Assembly (NCBI GenBank): GCA_949373255.1
Contig: CASICS010000002.1
Span: 1 to 62,650, forward strand
Direction of reading: 5' to 3'
Origin: an uncultured SAR86 cluster bacterium
Lineage (GTDB): Bacteria > Pseudomonadota > Gammaproteobacteria > Magnimaribacterales > AG-339-G14
Length of the DNA stretch: 62,650 nucleotides
In this document: in pieces, positions 48,349 to 57,063 of the stretch
Layout: every line of letters begins with the position of its first letter
Position numbering within the stretch: the first letter of the stretch is position 1
Translations under genes and position numbers: made by a program
The notes under the pieces: model-generated
What the model was told of the DNA's origin: nothing
The model's input: the letters and a program-made list of their open reading frames with translations, nothing else
Database searches by the model: none

Positions 48349-49401
48349 ATGACTTTTATTAAACCTTTAAATCATCATCCAAAATTAGAAAAAAATAATC
48401 TAGGATTAACCAGACGAGATTACGAAGGAGCTGTTTCGTCACTTTGCGCAGGTTGTGGCCATGATTCTATAAGCGCCTCAATTATCGAATCATGTTTTAA
48501 TTTAAATATAGAGTCATACAAAGTTGCGAAACTCTCGGGTATCGGTTGTTCTTCAAAAGCTCCTGCATATTTTCTTAATCAATCCCATGGATTTAACTCT
48601 GTTCACGGAAGAATGCCCTCAGTAGCCACAGGAGCTAATTGTGCAAATAGAGATCTCTTATATTTAGGCGTTTCTGGAGATGGAGATAGTGCCTCAATAG
48701 GAATAGGTCAATTTATTCATGCAATAAGAAGGCAGGTAAACATGGTTTACATAATTGAAAATAATGGAACATATGGCCTTACTAAGGGCCAATTCTCTGC
48801 AACGAATGACCTTGATTCAAAAAATAAATATGGCGATGATAATTTATTTAAACCTATAGATTTAGCAACAATGGCTATTCAACTAGGAGCTACATACGTA
48901 GCAAGAAGTTTTTCAGGAGATAGAGAGCAACTGATTCCTTTAATTATGGGAGCAATGCAGCATAAAGGCTTTGCGCTCCTAGATATAATCAGTCCTTGTG
49001 TAACTTTCAACAATCATGCTGCTTCTACTAAAAGCTATGACTATATTCGTGAACATAATGAAGCAGTTGGTAAAACTGATTTTGTTCCCTTGGGAGAGGA
49101 AATTAAAACATCATATGATGAGGGAACTTCTGTAGAGGTAAATCTACATGATGGCTCTAAATTATCATTGGAAAAAACTGATAAAAACTTTGATCCATGT
49201 GATGCAGGAAAGTCTCTAAATTTTATGAGAGAAAAAGAAAAGGAAGGAAAAGTATTAACTGGATTACTCTATGCCGATAGCACAGCAAAAGATTTAATAG
49301 AAACTTTAAATATGACAGAAACTCCGTTGAATCAATTGGATCAGGATTTGATATGTCCAGGAAGTAAAATTCTTGACTTAATAAATAAGGACTTAAGTTA
49401 A
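48349..49401 (+). CDS. korB: 2-oxoacid:ferredoxin oxidoreductase, beta subunit
   Basis: 350 residues, thiamine-diphosphate and Fe-S subunit. LCAGCGHDSISASII and KLSGIGCSSKAPAYFL carry cluster cysteines; SGDGDSASIGIGQFIHAIRR is the ThDP motif (GDGD...), with ENNGTYGLTKGQFSAT after it. With korA it converts a 2-oxoacid and CoA to acyl-CoA, CO2 and reduced ferredoxin. Six bases after korA. The stop overlaps the convergent purC by nine bases. Confidence 0.92.
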   Translation: MTFIKPLNHHPKLEKNNLGLTRRDYEGAVSSLCAGCGHDSISASIIESCFNLNIESYKVAKLSGIGCSSKAPAYFLNQSHGFNSVHGRMPSVATGANCANRDLLYLGVSGDGDSASIGIGQFIHAIRRQVNMVYIIENNGTYGLTKGQFSATNDLDSKNKYGDDNLFKPIDLATMAIQLGATYVARSFSGDREQLIPLIMGAMQHKGFALLDIISPCVTFNNHAASTKSYDYIREHNEAVGKTDFVPLGEEIKTSYDEGTSVEVNLHDGSKLSLEKTDKNFDPCDAGKSLNFMREKEKEGKVLTGLLYADSTAKDLIETLNMTETPLNQLDQDLICPGSKILDLINKDLS

Positions 49402-50109
49402 ATCTATTCCGAGTCTGTGGGCTATTTCTTGATAAGATTCAACAACATCTCCAAGTCCAAGACGAAACCTATCTTTATCTAATTTCTTTTTTGTCTCTTT
49501 ATCCCAAACTCTACATCCGTCTGGAGTAAATTCATCACCTAAGTAAATTTTTCCATCTGATTTCCCAAACTCAAGTTTAAAATCGACCAGTATCAAATCG
49601 GCTGAATCAAAAAGTTTAACTAAAATATCATTGGTTTTTAAAGTTAATTCTTTCATCACTTCAATATCATCTTCATTGGCCCAGCCAAAAGCAGTGATGT
49701 GACAATCATTTATCAACGGATCGCCTAAGGAGTCATCTTTATAAAAAAATTCAAAAATGGGAGGATCCATAACCATAGCTTCTTCCAGACCTAATCTTTT
49801 ACAGATACTACCTGCTGCAAAGTTTCTGACTACACATTCAATTGGAAACATATCTAAAGACATAACTATGCTTTCATTAGGAGTAGTTGCTTCAATGTGA
49901 TGATTGTCTACTCCCTCGTTTTGCAAGTGATCCATAATATGACTGTTAAATCTATTATTAACCGTTCCTTTACCAGCAAGTTTTTCAATTTTTTTACCGT
50001 CAAACGCAGAAGTATCGTCTCGATATTCCATAATTAGTTTTGACGGATCTGAAGTAGTATATAAAGCTTTTGCTTTTCCAGTTTTAAGGATTTCTATTTT
50101 TTCTAACAT
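49393..50109 (-). CDS. purC: Phosphoribosylaminoimidazole-succinocarboxamide synthase (SAICAR synthetase)
   Basis: 238 residues, full length. GKAKALYTTSDPSKLIMEYRDDTSAFDGKK is the ATP loop, IECVVRNFAAGSICKRLG and LVDFKLEFGKSDGKIYLGDEFTPDGCRVWD the conserved core. Joins aspartate to CAIR in purine synthesis. Downstream of bamC with six bases between, the usual dapA-bamC-purC order. Confidence 0.96.
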   Translation of the reverse strand: MLEKIEILKTGKAKALYTTSDPSKLIMEYRDDTSAFDGKKIEKLAGKGTVNNRFNSHIMDHLQNEGVDNHHIEATTPNESIVMSLDMFPIECVVRNFAAGSICKRLGLEEAMVMDPPIFEFFYKDDSLGDPLINDCHITAFGWANEDDIEVMKELTLKTNDILVKLFDSADLILVDFKLEFGKSDGKIYLGDEFTPDGCRVWDKETKKKLDKDRFRLGLGDVVESYQEIAHRLGIDLT

Positions 50110-50115
50110 AATATT

Positions 50116-51063
50116 TTACGAGAGTACTTGATTAATCTGAGAGATAATTTCTTTAGACAATTCTAAATCCATTTCTTCCATAACGACAGAAATAATTGAT
50201 TCATTTTCACTAATTTTTTCTACTAAAACTTTTAAATTAAGTTTTGAAGATCTAAAAAAACCCTCGCTTGATTTTATATCAACAAAGAAAAAACCAGAAT
50301 CTCTATCAAAATCTGTCACATTGAATTTAGCTATTTTTAAAGAACGCTGAGTAGCTGTCCACGCCCGAGCAAAGCTAACCATTACTCTTATTTTTGATTG
50401 CCCTTCTTCATCAACAAAGACCTCCGTTTTATCCTTAGCATTTAGATTCAAGGCAATTAAAGAAGTTCCGCTGATAGCTCCCATAGCGCTGATCCCTTCT
50501 AAAAAATCAGTAGAGACTTCAGTAACATACTCCGATTCGTTTGAGCTCTTTATCCAAGAATTATCTTTCAAAATAAGGTGTGAAATAAAAATTTCAGAAC
50601 TTTCTCTTTGAAGTCCTCTTTCAACTCTAAATAAAAATTTATTATCGACGCCGTTTCTTTTAAAGGTCTTTGTAGAAACCTCTCCTGAACCCGGATCGGC
50701 TTCTCCAAGATTGAATTTATCATTAATTACGATATATTCTTGAAGCATAGGCCATGCCTTACTTGGCTCTAAACTAAGATAAATCCATCTAATTTCACCT
50801 AATCTATGCAATCTGACTTCATTTTTATTATCTGATGAAAAAAACTGATTTGGTGGCGGCAATTCATAAACCTTAGTTGGAGACTTTTGAACTATGATTG
50901 GAATAGGATATAAATCAGCAGACTTATATACATCTTTATCAATTATTTTTTCGAGCGCATCATTATCTTTTGCAGATAAATATTTATTAGACTTAGATTT
51001 CTCAGGGTTTGATGCGCAAGAAATCATACATGTTAAAAAAAATATATTTATTAAATATTTCAT
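50116..51063 (-). CDS. bamC: Outer membrane assembly lipoprotein BamC
   Basis: 315 residues with lipoprotein signal MKYLINIFFLTCMISCASN (Cys at 16). After a disordered N-terminal region come two helix-grip-like domains: one around RWIYLSLEPSKAWPMLQEYI and a second around AWTATQRSLKIAKFNVTDFDRDSGFFFVDI. This is the BamC/NlpB architecture. The primary sequence is weakly conserved; the call rests on architecture and on its place between dapA and purC. Overlaps the dapA stop by one base. Confidence 0.88.
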   Translation of the reverse strand: MKYLINIFFLTCMISCASNPEKSKSNKYLSAKDNDALEKIIDKDVYKSADLYPIPIIVQKSPTKVYELPPPNQFFSSDNKNEVRLHRLGEIRWIYLSLEPSKAWPMLQEYIVINDKFNLGEADPGSGEVSTKTFKRNGVDNKFLFRVERGLQRESSEIFISHLILKDNSWIKSSNESEYVTEVSTDFLEGISAMGAISGTSLIALNLNAKDKTEVFVDEEGQSKIRVMVSFARAWTATQRSLKIAKFNVTDFDRDSGFFFVDIKSSEGFFRSSKLNLKVLVEKISENESIISVVMEEMDLELSKEIISQINQVLS

Positions 51064-51953
51064 TAAATTAATTCCAATTGTTTTAATTCGTTTTTTAATT
51101 CTTGACGAAACTTTTCATCCAAAATAGTTAAAGGCAATCTAATTCCTAATTTAATAAAACCCATTAAGTAAAGTGCATACTTAACCGGTATAGGATTAGA
51201 CTCTAGAAATAAAATTCTATTTATTTCAGAAATTCTCTCATTAATTACTCTCCCCTCATCATCATCATTCATTGCGAAGCGTGCCATATCTGAGATTAAT
51301 TTAGGAATTATATTGGATGACACTGAAATAGTCCCATGCCCGCCTCTTTTGATGAAGTTATAAGAAGTAGCGTCATCTCCCGAGTATAAACAAAAGTTAT
51401 CTTTAGATATCTCTTTATCGCATAATTCCTTTAAATCTTCTAAGACATCTAAATCTCCAGTCGCATCTTTATGCCCAATGATGTTTGAATGGTTAGATAA
51501 TCTCGCCACAGTTTTTGACTCCATGAAGCTTGCTGTTCTTGATGGAACATTATATAAAATTTGGGGCATATCTACCTCATCAGCTATTTTAGAATAATGT
51601 TGAAAAAGACCTTCTTGTGAAGGCTTATTGTAATAAGGTGAAACTAATAAAGCCGCATTAGCGCCTACTTCTTTCGCAGCCCTAGTTAACTCTATAGCCT
51701 CCTGTGTTGAGTTTGCTCCCGTACCTGCTATCAAAGGAACTCTACCGTCAACATAATCGACAAAATATTTAATTAGTTCGATATGTTCCGAAAAGTTTAT
51801 TGTTGCTGATTCTCCAGTTGTTCCGATAGCCACAATTGCAGAAATTCCATTTTCAACTTGAAAATCTATCAATCTATTTAAGGCAAGAAAGTCCACAGAA
51901 CCATCTTCCATCATTGGGCTTGCTATAGCAGTAATCGCTCCAGTAATTCTCAT
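51063..51953 (-). CDS. dapA: 4-hydroxy-tetrahydrodipicolinate synthase
   Basis: 296 residues, TIM barrel. AIGTTGESATI is the pyruvate loop, ALLVSPYYNKPSQEGLFQHY carries the Tyr pair, ILYNVPSRTASFM follows, and IIGHKDATGDL has the Schiff-base Lys near residue 162. First step of lysine/diaminopimelate synthesis. Divergent from bcp across 78 bases. Confidence 0.96.
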   Translation of the reverse strand: MRITGAITAIASPMMEDGSVDFLALNRLIDFQVENGISAIVAIGTTGESATINFSEHIELIKYFVDYVDGRVPLIAGTGANSTQEAIELTRAAKEVGANAALLVSPYYNKPSQEGLFQHYSKIADEVDMPQILYNVPSRTASFMESKTVARLSNHSNIIGHKDATGDLDVLEDLKELCDKEISKDNFCLYSGDDATSYNFIKRGGHGTISVSSNIIPKLISDMARFAMNDDDEGRVINERISEINRILFLESNPIPVKYALYLMGFIKLGIRLPLTILDEKFRQELKNELKQLELI

Positions 51954-52031
51954 TTTTAAAATATTTTTTAAATTTCTTTACAACAGGTTAATATTATCTC
52001 AAATATATAAATTAATAGAGGATTATGAGTT

Positions 52032-52499
52032 ATGACGATCAAAATAAACAGAAAAATTAATAAATTCAAAGCTTCTGCTACTAGTGAAAAAGAAATAGAT
52101 TCTCAAGAGTTAATGGGGAAAAATTATATTATCTATTTTTACCCAAAAGACAACACTCCGGGATGTACTCAAGAGGGTGAGAATTTTAGGGATTTATATA
52201 AAGAATTTAAAAAAATAAAAACAGAAATATATGGGGTTTCTAGAGAGAGCTTAAAGTCTCATGAAGGATTTAAAGAAAAGTTTAATTACCCTTTCGAATT
52301 AATCTCCGACCCTGATGAAAGTCTATGCAAGTTATTTGATGTCATGAAAGAAAAAAGCATGTACGGAAGAAAATATATGGGAATAGAAAGAAGTACTTTT
52401 CTAATTAACAAAGAAGGAAAGCTTTCAGCAGAGTGGAGAAAAGTTAAGGTACCTGGTCATGCCGAAGAAGTACTAGAAGCAGCAAAAAAAATTAAATAG
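52032..52499 (+). CDS. bcp: Thioredoxin-dependent peroxiredoxin (BCP/PrxQ family)
   Basis: 155 residues. YFYPKDNTPGCTQEGENFRD contains the peroxidatic Cys45. The nearby second Cys of E. coli BCP (C50) is Gly here; the only other Cys is residue 99 (DESLCKLF). The enzyme is therefore either 1-Cys or uses C99 as resolving residue. Reduces hydroperoxides. Ends with an 8-base convergent overlap with perM. Confidence 0.92.
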   Translation: MTIKINRKINKFKASATSEKEIDSQELMGKNYIIYFYPKDNTPGCTQEGENFRDLYKEFKKIKTEIYGVSRESLKSHEGFKEKFNYPFELISDPDESLCKLFDVMKEKSMYGRKYMGIERSTFLINKEGKLSAEWRKVKVPGHAEEVLEAAKKIK

Positions 52500-53547
52500 A
52501 AATTTCTTTTTTTGGCCAGACTTTATAAACTGCTCTAATCAAAGTGGCAATTGGCACGGCTAATAATAAACCCCAAAAACCCCATATTCCTCCGAAGACA
52601 AGAATTGCTAAAATAATTAAAACAGGATGAAGGTTGACTTCGTTTCCCATCAAAACAGGAAAAAGAATATTTCCATCTAAAATTTGTATCACAAAGTAGC
52701 AAATAATAAATATTAAAAATTGGATATCTAAGCCCCATTGAAACAGGCCTATAGCGATTACAGGAATAGTCACTAAAATTGCTCCGAATAGTGGGATTAG
52801 TACAGAAAGACCAACTAAAATTCCTAATATTAAAGAATAATTAACTCCCAACATCCAAAAAACTATTGAGGTAACCGATCCGACAATGATCATCTCTAAT
52901 GCTTTTCCTCGGACATACCCAAATAATTGAGTATTTAAATCGGACCATATTTTAGATAATAAAACTCTCTTTTCCGGAAGAAAAAAAGTTAAATAGCCAA
53001 GCATTACCTTCTTATCCTTCAAAAAAAAGAAAACCAGTATCGGAATTAGAATAATATTTATTAATGCGCTCATAATCGTTGAAAAACCGGCGTTTAGCTG
53101 TTGTAAAAATTGCTCGGCTATAGAAGGAATAAATGACGCAGAGTTTGCAAAAATTTCTTCTATTTGCTCAGTTGTAAAATAATCAGGATACGTGGCTATG
53201 AGATCGTTAAATAAACTTTCAATAAAAGCGACAATTGCAGGTAATTCGTTCAATAAAGAGCCAATCTGACCAGAAATTAAAGGAAGAGTTAAAAATATTA
53301 AAGTGTAAGCAAAAATGAAAATTGAAAAGGTTAAATAAAAACATAGATTATTTTTTAACCCTTTATTCTTAAAAAAATTCATTAAGCCATTTAATAAATA
53401 CGCAATTAGAATTCCAATTAAAATAGGTGATATTGCTGAACCTAGAAAATATAAAGAAAGTCCTACAATAACAATAAGAAATAGAGCAGCAAATTGCTCC
53501 TCTTCATAAAAATAGCTTTTAAAAAAATTCTTTAAATAATCAAACAT
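52492..53547 (-). CDS. perM: AI-2E family permease PerM-like
   Basis: About 351 residues, eight or so hydrophobic helices. LPLISGQIGSLLNELPAIVAFIE, LIPILVFFFLKDKK and GVNYSLILGILVGLSVLIPLFGAILVTIPV are typical of the AI-2E/PerM family, whose substrates remain uncertain. The frame opens with TTG at 53577, but the ATG at 53547 is preferred. Neighbours bcp and bepA reproduce the E. coli bcp-perM-bepA order. Confidence 0.85.
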   Translation of the reverse strand: MFDYLKNFFKSYFYEEEQFAALFLIVIVGLSLYFLGSAISPILIGILIAYLLNGLMNFFKNKGLKNNLCFYLTFSIFIFAYTLIFLTLPLISGQIGSLLNELPAIVAFIESLFNDLIATYPDYFTTEQIEEIFANSASFIPSIAEQFLQQLNAGFSTIMSALINIILIPILVFFFLKDKKVMLGYLTFFLPEKRVLLSKIWSDLNTQLFGYVRGKALEMIIVGSVTSIVFWMLGVNYSLILGILVGLSVLIPLFGAILVTIPVIAIGLFQWGLDIQFLIFIICYFVIQILDGNILFPVLMGNEVNLHPVLIILAILVFGGIWGFWGLLLAVPIATLIRAVYKVWPKKEISI

Positions 53548-53598
53548 AATTGAACTTTGGCTCTTATAATGAATCAAAAATCATAAATAACATTTTAT

Positions 53599-55032
53599 AT
53601 GAAAAAACCTTTATTGTTTTTATTAATATATTCTTTCATCGGAACTTCATATTCCCAGTCAGTTGATAATATTCCCTCTCTTGGCGATGCTTCATCTGGT
53701 TCAATCTCTTTATCTGGAGAATATCAATTAGGTAGGCTTTGGCTGTCATTATTTAGATCATCTGTTGATGAATATGATGACCCTATTACAAAGTCTTATA
53801 TTCAAGATTTTATGTACAGGCTATCCGAAACTAGCGAAGTAAGAGATAGAAGATATGAATTTGTAACAATTGAAGATCCTTCAATTAATGCTTTTGCTGC
53901 GCCTGGAGGAATAATTGGAATTAATAAAGGCATGTTTTTAAAGACAGATAGTGAGGGAGAGTTTGCATCTGTAATGGCTCATGAATTAGCTCATTTAAGC
54001 CAACGGCACTATGCAAGATCCCAAAATCAATCTTCTCCTTTAGCCAATGCATTAATCCTTTTAGGTAGTGTTGCTGCTGCTGTTGCCTCTTCTAATCCGC
54101 AAGCAATCTATTTGGGGCCGGCATTAATTCAGCAATTATCAATAAACTTCACCAGAAGCAATGAAAAGGAAGCTGATCGCATAGGCTTTAATAATCTTGT
54201 AAAAGCTGGATTTGATCCAAGCTCTCAGTCAAAAATGTTTCAGAAGCTTCAAAAAAAGTATAGAGGGCTAAACGATGAAGCATATTCTTATTTAATGAGT
54301 CATCCTTTGCCCAAAGAAAGAGTTACTGATGCGCGAATCAGAGAAAGAAGTCTTCCAAAAAAAAATATCTATAAAGACTCTCTAGAATTCTATCTTGTGA
54401 AATCTAGAGCAGAAGTTAGTGAAGTTAAAGATTTAGAAGCTTTAAAAAATCAATATAAACAAAATATATCCAGATCCAAAAATAAAAATATTATTACCTC
54501 AAGTTCTTATGGCCTTTCGTTGGCTCTTAAAGAACAAAAACAATTTTCTGAAGCATTTGAAGTTGCCAGACAATTAGTTCAAAAAAATCCCTTTAACTTA
54601 ATTTTACAAACCAATATTTTAGAAATTCATCTAGCCTCTGAAAATTCTTTCGAGGCTGTTTCGTTAGGCGAAAATCTTCTTAGTATTAATACTGGCAACT
54701 ATGCAATTTCTTACTATCTAGCAAAAGCATACCTTCTAAACAATGAGCCAACTAAAGCAGAAAAAATACTCCTAAAAATGAGTGAAGATAATCCTGAAGA
54801 TCCGTCAATTTGGTATATTCTGGCAGAGGCTCAAGGTCTTTCTGGAAATATACTTGGACTTCACAGATCAAGAGCTGAATTTTTTATTCTTACCGGTAGA
54901 TATGATGCTGCTGTATTCCAATTAAGAGAGGCCTTAAAATTATCTCAAAATTTTTTTGAGATCAGAGAAAGCATTATTAGCAAATTAGAAGATATTTTTG
55001 AAACTAAAAGAGCGCTCAAAAATACCCCTTAA
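53599..55032 (+). CDS. bepA: Periplasmic M48 metalloprotease/chaperone BepA with TPR domain
   Basis: 477 residues. Signal peptide MKKPLLFLLIYSFIGTSYSQS. The M48 zinc motif is MAHELAHLSQRH (HExxH near residue 128), with the Glu ligand in NEKEADRIGF. C-terminal ~200 residues form TPR repeats (FNLILQTNILEIHLASENS, YAISYYLAKAYLLNNEPTKAEKIL). Degrades or assists misassembled outer membrane proteins such as LptD, cooperating with the BAM complex. Confidence 0.92.
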   Translation: MKKPLLFLLIYSFIGTSYSQSVDNIPSLGDASSGSISLSGEYQLGRLWLSLFRSSVDEYDDPITKSYIQDFMYRLSETSEVRDRRYEFVTIEDPSINAFAAPGGIIGINKGMFLKTDSEGEFASVMAHELAHLSQRHYARSQNQSSPLANALILLGSVAAAVASSNPQAIYLGPALIQQLSINFTRSNEKEADRIGFNNLVKAGFDPSSQSKMFQKLQKKYRGLNDEAYSYLMSHPLPKERVTDARIRERSLPKKNIYKDSLEFYLVKSRAEVSEVKDLEALKNQYKQNISRSKNKNIITSSSYGLSLALKEQKQFSEAFEVARQLVQKNPFNLILQTNILEIHLASENSFEAVSLGENLLSINTGNYAISYYLAKAYLLNNEPTKAEKILLKMSEDNPEDPSIWYILAEAQGLSGNILGLHRSRAEFFILTGRYDAAVFQLREALKLSQNFFEIRESIISKLEDIFETKRALKNTP

Positions 55033-55370
55033 GAAGTGATAGAAAGTTTTTTACCTGAAAGAATGTGCAGGTGGAGATGGGGAACTGTCATCCCAGCTTT
55101 TTCCCCATTATTTATAATCACATTAAAAGAATCTTCTATTCCAAGCAATCTAGAAACATCTCCTACTTTAAGCAATAGGTGTCCTAATAAATCTTGATGC
55201 TCTTTAGCGGAATCAGATATTTTATTAATTAAAATTTTAGGTATTAATAAAACGTGTATTGGTGCAGCTGGCGCAATATCTTCAATAGCAATACAAAACT
55301 CATCTTCATAAATAATTTTTGAAGGAATTTCTTTATCAATTATTTTTTGAAAAATTGTTTTATCTGTCAT
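55029..55370 (-). CDS. hinT: HIT-family purine nucleoside phosphoramidase
   Basis: 113 residues. IFQKIIDKEIPSKIIYEDE at the start and the histidine triad MTVPHLHLHILSG at the end (HxHxH). Hydrolyses AMP-amine bonds, including those left on lysyl-tRNA synthetase. Its ATG overlaps the crcB stop by four bases; its stop overlaps the convergent bepA end by four bases. Confidence 0.94.
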   Translation of the reverse strand: MTDKTIFQKIIDKEIPSKIIYEDEFCIAIEDIAPAAPIHVLLIPKILINKISDSAKEHQDLLGHLLLKVGDVSRLLGIEDSFNVIINNGEKAGMTVPHLHLHILSGKKLSITS

Positions 55371-55723
55371 TTAAAAAATCTATACCCCATGTAAGTAAAA
55401 GTTAAACACAACATAACAGTTAAAAAGACGTATAAAAAAGAAATTAATAGACTTTCTTGATTGAAAAAAACTAACGCTTCTTTAGTAAATGCAGAAAATG
55501 TAGTGAAAGAACCTAAAAAGCCAATTATGAAGAAGTATTTTGCTAATGAGGATGAAGTTTCATCTTGATTAGCTACAAAAATTCCTATCAAAAAACACCC
55601 TATAATATTCACGAAAAGCGTGCCTATAGGAAATCCTATTGAAGTATGTGACAAAAAGGATGAGGCAAGATAGCGAGAAATTGCTCCCAGACCTCCTCCT
55701 AAACCTATCATTAAATAAATCAT
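55367..55723 (-). CDS. crcB: Fluoride channel FluC/CrcB
   Basis: 118 residues, four helices. GGGLGAISRYLAS, FPIGTLFVNIIGCFLIG and GFLGSFTTFSAF are the conserved segments, including the Asn and Phe residues of the fluoride pore. Functions as an antiparallel dimer. No fluoride riboswitch can fit: its ATG is only seven bases after the CCA end of tRNA-Lys, and no ribosome-binding site is visible there. Confidence 0.93.
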   Translation of the reverse strand: MIYLMIGLGGGLGAISRYLASSFLSHTSIGFPIGTLFVNIIGCFLIGIFVANQDETSSSLAKYFFIIGFLGSFTTFSAFTKEALVFFNQESLLISFLYVFLTVMLCLTFTYMGYRFFK

Positions 55724-55730
55724 TTGTAAT

Positions 55731-55806
55731 TGGTGGGTCGTATAGGATTCGAACCTATGACCAATTGATTAAAAGCCAACTGCTCTACCAACTGAGCTAA
55801 CGACCC
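55731..55806 (-). tRNA. tRNA-Lys (anticodon TTT), CCA encoded
   Basis: A 76-base tRNA. Acceptor GGGTCGT pairs with ACGACCC; the D arm is GCTCAGTTGGTAGAGC; the anticodon loop CTTTTAA gives TTT; the T arm includes GGTTCGAATCC; and the genome encodes the 3' CCA. It lies between cpoB and crcB on the same strand. A tRNA-Lys beside cpoB is also seen in E. coli (lysT cluster). Confidence 0.97.
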
Positions 55807-55826
55807 AAAAAAATGATTATAACAAA

Positions 55827-56528
55827 TCAGTTGTTAATTTTAAGCAATTCTTGTTCAGATAGAACTGCCGCTCCTGATTTTGGGTAATTAAGTATCACTC
55901 GATCAAAAAAAGCAATAGCTTGATCTATATTTTCTATCTTTATAGAAATTAAGCCTAGTTTAAAAAGTGAAACGGGAACTCTTTCATGATTTGGAAAATT
56001 AGCAATTAAAGATTGATAAGTTTCTGATGCATCTTCATACATCTCTTGTAGATAATAAATTTCGCCAAGCCAAAAATAAGAGTCTGTTACGTAAGAACCT
56101 TCTGGATAAGAAAGTATCAATAATCTTAAATTTTCAGAGGCCTCTGAATATCTTGAATTATCAATTAATTTAATAGTGTTAGACCACAAATCAAATTCTT
56201 CTTGCTCTCCATCCTTTTCGATAAGCTCTGCTAAAGGATTATTTGAAACTTCTTGCTCTTTTTCTTCTATTTCATCTTCAGTAGAAATTAAAATTATTGC
56301 TTCCAATTCGTGAATTCTTTTATCTAGATCTACATATCTTGCTTGATTAGATTCATCAAGCTTAGAAATTTCAAAAGAATTAGAGTCTATTATATTAGCC
56401 AATCTAGCTAATTCATTTTCGAGGTTTTCTAATTTTTCTATAATTAAATCTAATGATTCGTTATTAGATTGAGCATAAAAAATATTAGGTATTGTGAGAA
56501 AAATTAATAAAAGAAATGTTTTTTTCAT
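55827..56528 (-). CDS. cpoB: Cell division coordinator CpoB (YbgF)
   Basis: 233 residues. Signal peptide MKKTFLLLIFLTIPNIFYAQS, a coiled-coil trimerisation stretch (LDLIIEKLENLENELARLAN and KLDESNQARYVDLDKRIHEL), and C-terminal TPRs (YPEGSYVTDSYFWLGEIYYL, FPNHERVPVSLFKLGLI). Couples Tol-Pal function to peptidoglycan synthesis. Follows pal by four bases. Confidence 0.93.
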   Translation of the reverse strand: MKKTFLLLIFLTIPNIFYAQSNNESLDLIIEKLENLENELARLANIIDSNSFEISKLDESNQARYVDLDKRIHELEAIILISTEDEIEEKEQEVSNNPLAELIEKDGEQEEFDLWSNTIKLIDNSRYSEASENLRLLILSYPEGSYVTDSYFWLGEIYYLQEMYEDASETYQSLIANFPNHERVPVSLFKLGLISIKIENIDQAIAFFDRVILNYPKSGAAVLSEQELLKINN

Positions 56529-56532
56529 TTAG

Positions 56533-56997
56533 TTAAAAGAGAGATATCTCCACTCGTCTATTTTCTTTCCAAGAAGACTCGTCTGACCCGAGTTCTATTG
56601 GCTTTTCTTCTCCATAACTAATCACTTTAATTTTAGAGGAAGATACGCCTTTGATAATAAGATAGTTCTTAACTTCAATTGCTCTTTTTTCTCCAAGAGC
56701 TAAGTTATACTCTCTAGTTCCTCTCTCGTCGCAATGACCTTCTAATCTTATTGCTTTGGCATTTTTTGCAAAATCAATATATTCAGAAATTAACTCTTTT
56801 GAGCTGTCTGTTAGAGATGCTTTGTCGAAATTAAAATAAATCTTGTCTGATAAATTTATATCTAATTTTTCTGCGGAAACGTAAACATCGCTTTCTGCAG
56901 AGGCATAATCTGAAGAGGTTACTTTATCTGAAACTGTGGTGGTGCAACTTATTACAAAAAAAGTTGCGAAAATTAATGCTGCGTATTGATTTTTCAT
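56533..56997 (-). CDS. pal: Peptidoglycan-associated lipoprotein Pal
   Basis: 154 residues with lipoprotein signal MKNQYAALIFATFFVISCTT (Cys at 18). OmpA-like C-terminal domain: IYFNFDKASL, IRLEGHCDERGTREYNLALGEKRA and SYGEEKPI, the peptidoglycan-binding pattern. Anchors the outer membrane to the cell wall and binds TolB. Confidence 0.96.
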   Translation of the reverse strand: MKNQYAALIFATFFVISCTTTVSDKVTSSDYASAESDVYVSAEKLDINLSDKIYFNFDKASLTDSSKELISEYIDFAKNAKAIRLEGHCDERGTREYNLALGEKRAIEVKNYLIIKGVSSSKIKVISYGEEKPIELGSDESSWKENRRVEISLF

Positions 56998-57063
56998 TTA
57001 AAAACTCCTTAGAAAATGATTATAAATTAAAACTACCTAAAGGTTAGACAATTGAGTATCTTT

